Shown here: positions 5,050 through 8,007 of the stretch, piece after piece
Position numbering within the stretch: the first letter of the stretch is position 1
Layout: each line of letters begins with the position of its first letter
Assembly: GCA_937950105.1 (NCBI GenBank)
Contig: CALFEM010000159.1
Coordinates: 1 to 8,007 of the forward strand
DNA length: 8,007 nucleotides
Origin: an uncultured Alphaproteobacteria bacterium
GTDB lineage: Bacteria; Pseudomonadota; Alphaproteobacteria; Rhizobiales; Hyphomicrobiaceae
Direction of reading: 5' to 3'
Notes under the pieces: model-generated
What the model was told of the DNA's origin: nothing
What the model saw: the letters and a program-made list of their open reading frames with translations, nothing else
The model's database searches: none
Position numbers and translations under genes: made by a program

Positions 5050-7617
5050 TCAGTCGAACTTCAGCGTGAAGCCGCCCATGATGGTGCGGCCTTGGCCCGG
5101 CTTGGCCCCATCGGACAGCTCGGCGATGTAGAGTTCGTCGGTGAGGTTGTGACCCGACAGGAACAGCGACAGCTGATCCGTAACCTTGAGGTTGGTGCGG
5201 GCCGACAGCAGCCACACGTCGTCGACTTTGCCGCCGATCAACTCGTCGCCGAATGTGCAACCGGGCGAGACAGCTGCCAGTCCGTCGCCATCCTCGATGC
5301 CGTCCTCGTCCACGCACAGCAGGGGGCCGGTGTTCTGCGGGTTGGTGAAGAAATCGCCGCGATAAGTCCATGTCAAACTCGCGTCCCAACGGTCGCGATA
5401 GGCGACGCCGAGCGTGAGATTGGCGAAGTGCTTGATCGTGAACGGCAGTCGATTGCCGGACACGTCTTCGAACGGGATTCCGTCGCCCTCGAATATCGCG
5501 TCCTGGCCGCGGTCGATCTTGCCGTTGGTGTAGGTGTAGGCGGCCTGGCCGAACAAGTTCCAGTCGCTGCCCGTGAAGGGACGCGAGTCGAGACGCACCG
5601 CAAATTCGACACCGTTGATCTCGACCTTGTCGAGCAGACCGTAGACGCCGTCGCCGATGCTGTTCGTGAACGACTCTTTCAACTGATAGCCGTCAATGAA
5701 GGAATGAAAGTAGGCGGCATCGAACTTGAAGCCTTTGAGCCCTGTCGAGCGCAGCCCGATCTGGAAATTGTCGCCGACCTCCTCCTCGAGCGGGAAGTCG
5801 CCCGAGAACTCCGCCGCGATGTGCGGAGCGAAGCCACGGTGGTAGCCGCCGTAGAGCGTCCAGGCGGGAGCGGCCTGCCATGCGAACGCCATGCCGGGCA
5901 ACACATGATCGTGCTTCGACGTTTGCGTCACGTCGACCGGACCGCCATCCCAGATGTTGCGGCGTTCGACATCGTACTTCTCGAAGCGGATGCCGGGCGT
6001 GATCGTCAAGCGCTTGTTGACGTGGATCGCCGACTGCAGGAATGCCGCCAACGACGACGCCTCGAACTTGTCGACCGCACCGTCGTCGAGATCGCCGGCT
6101 GCCTCCGACGCGAAGCAGTTACCGCCGTTGTCATGATCGAGCAGTTCGCCGGCCGCACCGAACGACGTGCAGCGGCGATGGCCCTGATACTCGTAGCGGA
6201 CGCCACCGAGGATGTCCTGGGTCATGCCGAAGAGGAACGGCCGGTTTGCAAGTTCGAGCCGGCTGTCGATGCCGACGACTGAGTACAGGCGGTTGCGGCC
6301 GCGCATGTGGCCATCGGGCGGGCTTTCGATGCCGCCGTCACGCGCGGAGAAGCGGTTGCGCTCATGGTCGCGCGCATAGAGCCGCGTCGAGACCGTGGTG
6401 TCGTCGTCGACGTAGTAGTTGTGCGTCAGCGTGATCGAGCGATGCTCGCCGTTATAGGTGTTGAAGCGGGTGTCGTCGCCGAACGTCGTAAGCTTGTTGT
6501 GACCGTTGGCGAAGAAGTCCTCGCGCGTGCCGACAAAATTGTCCTCGTCGTAGTTGTCGCGCTGGCGGAAGTACACGGCCGAGATCGTAAGATCCTGGTC
6601 GGCGCCCTTCCAGCCGATCGAGCCGTAGAAGTCGTTGTAGCTCAGGCGCTCGTTGTCCCAGGCGCCGGAGGCGTCGCCACCCGTGTAGGCCGCGACCACG
6701 CCGAAGTTGCCGAGGTTCTGGCGCGTGTGGACGTGGCGGTAATTACCCCACTCCTGGTTCACGTCGCCAGTATGGATGAGCGCGCCTTTGATGACCGTCT
6801 CGGACCTGCCGAACGGGCTCATGCTCTGGAAATTGGCGACGCCATGATTGTTGAGCGGGCCATGGGCGAACACGGTTCCGCGAATGACCTCGACATTCTC
6901 GACGCGGTCCATCGGCGGCGTGTAATGCGTCGACGGGTCGATGTAGCTCGAGAAGTTGATCGACACGCCGTCCTCCATGACGAGGACCTTGCGCGCGCGA
7001 CGGAAGTTCGAACCGCGGATACCGATGCCGACGTTGCGGGCGAGACCGTCGTCGGTGACGGTGACGACGCCGGGCACGGAGGCGAGTGCTTCGTGTGTCG
7101 TGAGCGGTCGCTCCTCGGCGATCTGCTTCGCATCGACGCGTGTGGCGGCACCGGCGTAGTTCTGCAGATCCTGCGGAACGATGCTGTCGGCGTTGACGGG
7201 CGTGGAGCCGGGGGCGGCGTTGGTCTCCAGGCGGCCGTCGGCAGGTGCGCGCGACGGGCCCGAGGGGCCGGTGTCCTCGACGAAGTCGGTAGGCGCGGGC
7301 GGTACGGGTGCGGGGGCCGCCTGTTGCACGGGCTTCGGCTTGGCCTTAGGCTTTGGCGTAGTCGCAGGCGTCGCGACGGACGCCGGGGATGACTTCGGCT
7401 TCGGCTTTGCTACCGCGGCCGGTTGCGAAAGCTTTGGCTGCTGTTGGGGCACCACCACGGGAGGGAGTTCGCTCGGGGCCTCAGCGGACGGCGCTGCCGG
7501 TGCCGGAGCCTGTGCTGCGGGCGCCTGATCAGCTTGCGTCGTCGTCGTCTGAGCGTGAGCCACCGCGGACATCGCGATGAAGGATGCGCTGGTGACGAGA
7601 AGTCTCGTCGTGTTCAT
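5050..7617 (-). CDS. FecA-like TonB-dependent outer-membrane receptor with Pro/Lys-rich N-terminal linker
   Basis: This 855-residue protein would import a chelated metal or similar ligand across the outer membrane using TonB energy. A signal peptide ends AHA-Q at 22/23. LPPVVV (51-56) is a candidate TonB box. A long Ala/Pro/Lys-rich stretch follows to about 110. The plug covers about 145-270, with VPGVVTV, GIGIRGSNFR, VLVMEDGV and VENVEVIRGTVFAHGPLNNHG, close in style to FecA. The 22-strand barrel occupies the rest and ends in a typical GHNLTDELY segment and TIMGGFTLKFD. Likely loop disulfide pairs are Cys483/Cys501 and Cys768/Cys787. I chose the ATG at 7617 over the upstream ATG at 7656 because GGGAGAGGGGG immediately precedes it and the signal peptide then starts properly. 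The FecA-type N-terminal signalling domain is absent. The substrate cannot be read from the sequence; ferric citrate or another siderophore is a guess. Confidence 0.9.
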   Translation of the reverse strand: MNTTRLLVTSASFIAMSAVAHAQTTTTQADQAPAAQAPAPAAPSAEAPSELPPVVVPQQQPKLSQPAAVAKPKPKSSPASVATPATTPKPKAKPKPVQQAAPAPVPPAPTDFVEDTGPSGPSRAPADGRLETNAAPGSTPVNADSIVPQDLQNYAGAATRVDAKQIAEERPLTTHEALASVPGVVTVTDDGLARNVGIGIRGSNFRRARKVLVMEDGVSINFSSYIDPSTHYTPPMDRVENVEVIRGTVFAHGPLNNHGVANFQSMSPFGRSETVIKGALIHTGDVNQEWGNYRHVHTRQNLGNFGVVAAYTGGDASGAWDNERLSYNDFYGSIGWKGADQDLTISAVYFRQRDNYDEDNFVGTREDFFANGHNKLTTFGDDTRFNTYNGEHRSITLTHNYYVDDDTTVSTRLYARDHERNRFSARDGGIESPPDGHMRGRNRLYSVVGIDSRLELANRPFLFGMTQDILGGVRYEYQGHRRCTSFGAAGELLDHDNGGNCFASEAAGDLDDGAVDKFEASSLAAFLQSAIHVNKRLTITPGIRFEKYDVERRNIWDGGPVDVTQTSKHDHVLPGMAFAWQAAPAWTLYGGYHRGFAPHIAAEFSGDFPLEEEVGDNFQIGLRSTGLKGFKFDAAYFHSFIDGYQLKESFTNSIGDGVYGLLDKVEINGVEFAVRLDSRPFTGSDWNLFGQAAYTYTNGKIDRGQDAIFEGDGIPFEDVSGNRLPFTIKHFANLTLGVAYRDRWDASLTWTYRGDFFTNPQNTGPLLCVDEDGIEDGDGLAAVSPGCTFGDELIGGKVDDVWLLSARTNLKVTDQLSLFLSGHNLTDELYIAELSDGAKPGQGRTIMGGFTLKFD

Positions 7618-7961
7618 CAAGTCCCCCTCTCCCAGTTCACGGGAGTTGCCTTTCAATGCAAGCGCCGTGGCGGACGCTGTCGCTCAAATTGGCTAGCATC
7701 AGGTGATCGAAATGCAGTTCCAAACGCGGCAATTGAATTTTCCTGTTCTTCCCGACGCGCCAATACAAGGTAGCGACCGAAGTTTTTGCGAGACAAATAA
7801 AAGCTCGTTGAAACATATGCTTAGTGGATTCATGGGTTATGTTCGAGCCGACGGCTTGTGAACGATGCCGGGCGGCAACAGGCTGGACGAAAACAGTTCC
7901 GGAGGCATTCGCAGCGTGGGCCGTTTTGGCACGCCTGCGGCTCTCGCCACACCCGTGCGAC
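7618..7961. promoter_or_regulatory. Non-coding upstream region of the TonB-dependent receptor
   Basis: These 344 bases contain no convincing gene and are visibly more AT-rich than the rest between about 7680 and 7850, as expected for a promoter region. The strong ribosome site (GGGAGAGGGGG on the - strand, 7623-7633) overlaps a small dyad, CTCCC-7-GGGAG at 7629-7645, which could modestly mask it. I looked for Fur, Irr and RirA-type operators and found none I would defend, and no clear -35/-10 pair. Confidence 0.5.
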
Positions 7962-8007
7962 AGATCGGAAGAGCACACGTCTGAACTCCAGTCACTTAGG
8001 CATCTCG
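7962..8007 (+). other. Illumina TruSeq adapter with index TTAGGC (contamination)
   Basis: From AGATCGGAAGAGC at 7962 the sequence follows the TruSeq indexed adapter exactly for 34 bases (7962-7995). The six-base index TTAGGC (7996-8001, TruSeq index 3) and the next adapter bases ATCTCG (8002-8007) follow. The last possible genomic base is 7961. On the - strand the adapter translates to CSSDL, a familiar signature of untrimmed adapter in predicted proteins. This is a library artefact. Confidence 0.98.

Noticed and set aside
7618..7656. Alternative receptor start 13 codons upstream (ATG at 7656)
   Set aside because: It would place charged residues before the signal peptide and read through the strong ribosome site of the ATG at 7617.
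7841..7863. Dyad GTTC...AGCCG-A-CGGCT...GAAC upstream of the receptor
   Set aside because: The arms are out of register by two bases and the centre is a single base, so it is neither a good hairpin nor a convincing operator.
7637..7978. 113-residue open frame on the - strand upstream of the receptor
   Set aside because: Its first codons (MCSSDL) are adapter sequence, the rest has no protein-like pattern, and it covers the receptor's AT-richer promoter region.
1..8007. CRISPR array, insertion sequence, tRNA/rRNA or phage genes
   Set aside because: I saw no regularly spaced repeats, transposase motifs, RNA gene sequences or phage genes on either strand.

Overview
The window looks like one complete draft contig from a GC-rich Gram-negative bacterium, most likely an alphaproteobacterium (Hyphomicrobiales or a related order is my guess). 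The basis is GC-rich third codon positions, a PhoP/FeuP-like two-component pair, an SHP-type cytochrome known from Rhodobacter, and an outer-membrane TonB-dependent receptor. The right end is not genomic. Bases 7962-8007 match the Illumina TruSeq read-1 adapter followed by index TTAGGC. The left end is a perfect 16-bp inverted repeat and may be a fold-back artefact.

Layout from left to right: (1) 3-134, + strand, the C-terminal tail of an unrecognised protein; (2) 266-2739, - strand, an operon of a secreted PepSY-like protein, an OmpR/PhoP-family response regulator and a PhoQ-like sensor kinase; (3) 2740-2895, a divergent control region containing an 11-bp-spaced direct repeat typical of OmpR/PhoB-family regulator sites; (4) 2896-4950, + strand, a three-gene cytochrome operon: a cytochrome b561/diheme cytochrome c fusion, an SHP-like oxygen-binding monoheme cytochrome c (DUF1924), and a second, soluble diheme cytochrome c (DHC); (5) a probable terminator near 4973-4999; (6) 5050-7617, - strand, a FecA-like TonB-dependent receptor with an unusually long Pro/Lys-rich N-terminal linker; (7) 7618-7961, non-coding upstream DNA; (8) adapter.

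Proposed integration (inference): the sensor kinase and PepSY protein read a periplasmic signal, perhaps a metal ion or the redox/envelope state. The response regulator acts at the divergent region. The membrane b561 unit then passes quinol electrons through its own periplasmic diheme domain and the soluble DHC to SHP, which in Rhodobacter binds O2. The receptor may supply iron or another chelated cofactor, but its link to the system is only by position.

The most notable sequence-level observation is an in-frame TAG at codon 43 of the response regulator, eight codons before the phospho-acceptor Asp. The frame is intact on both sides, so this is a single-codon interruption: a real nonsense mutation, a base-call error or, less likely, recoding.
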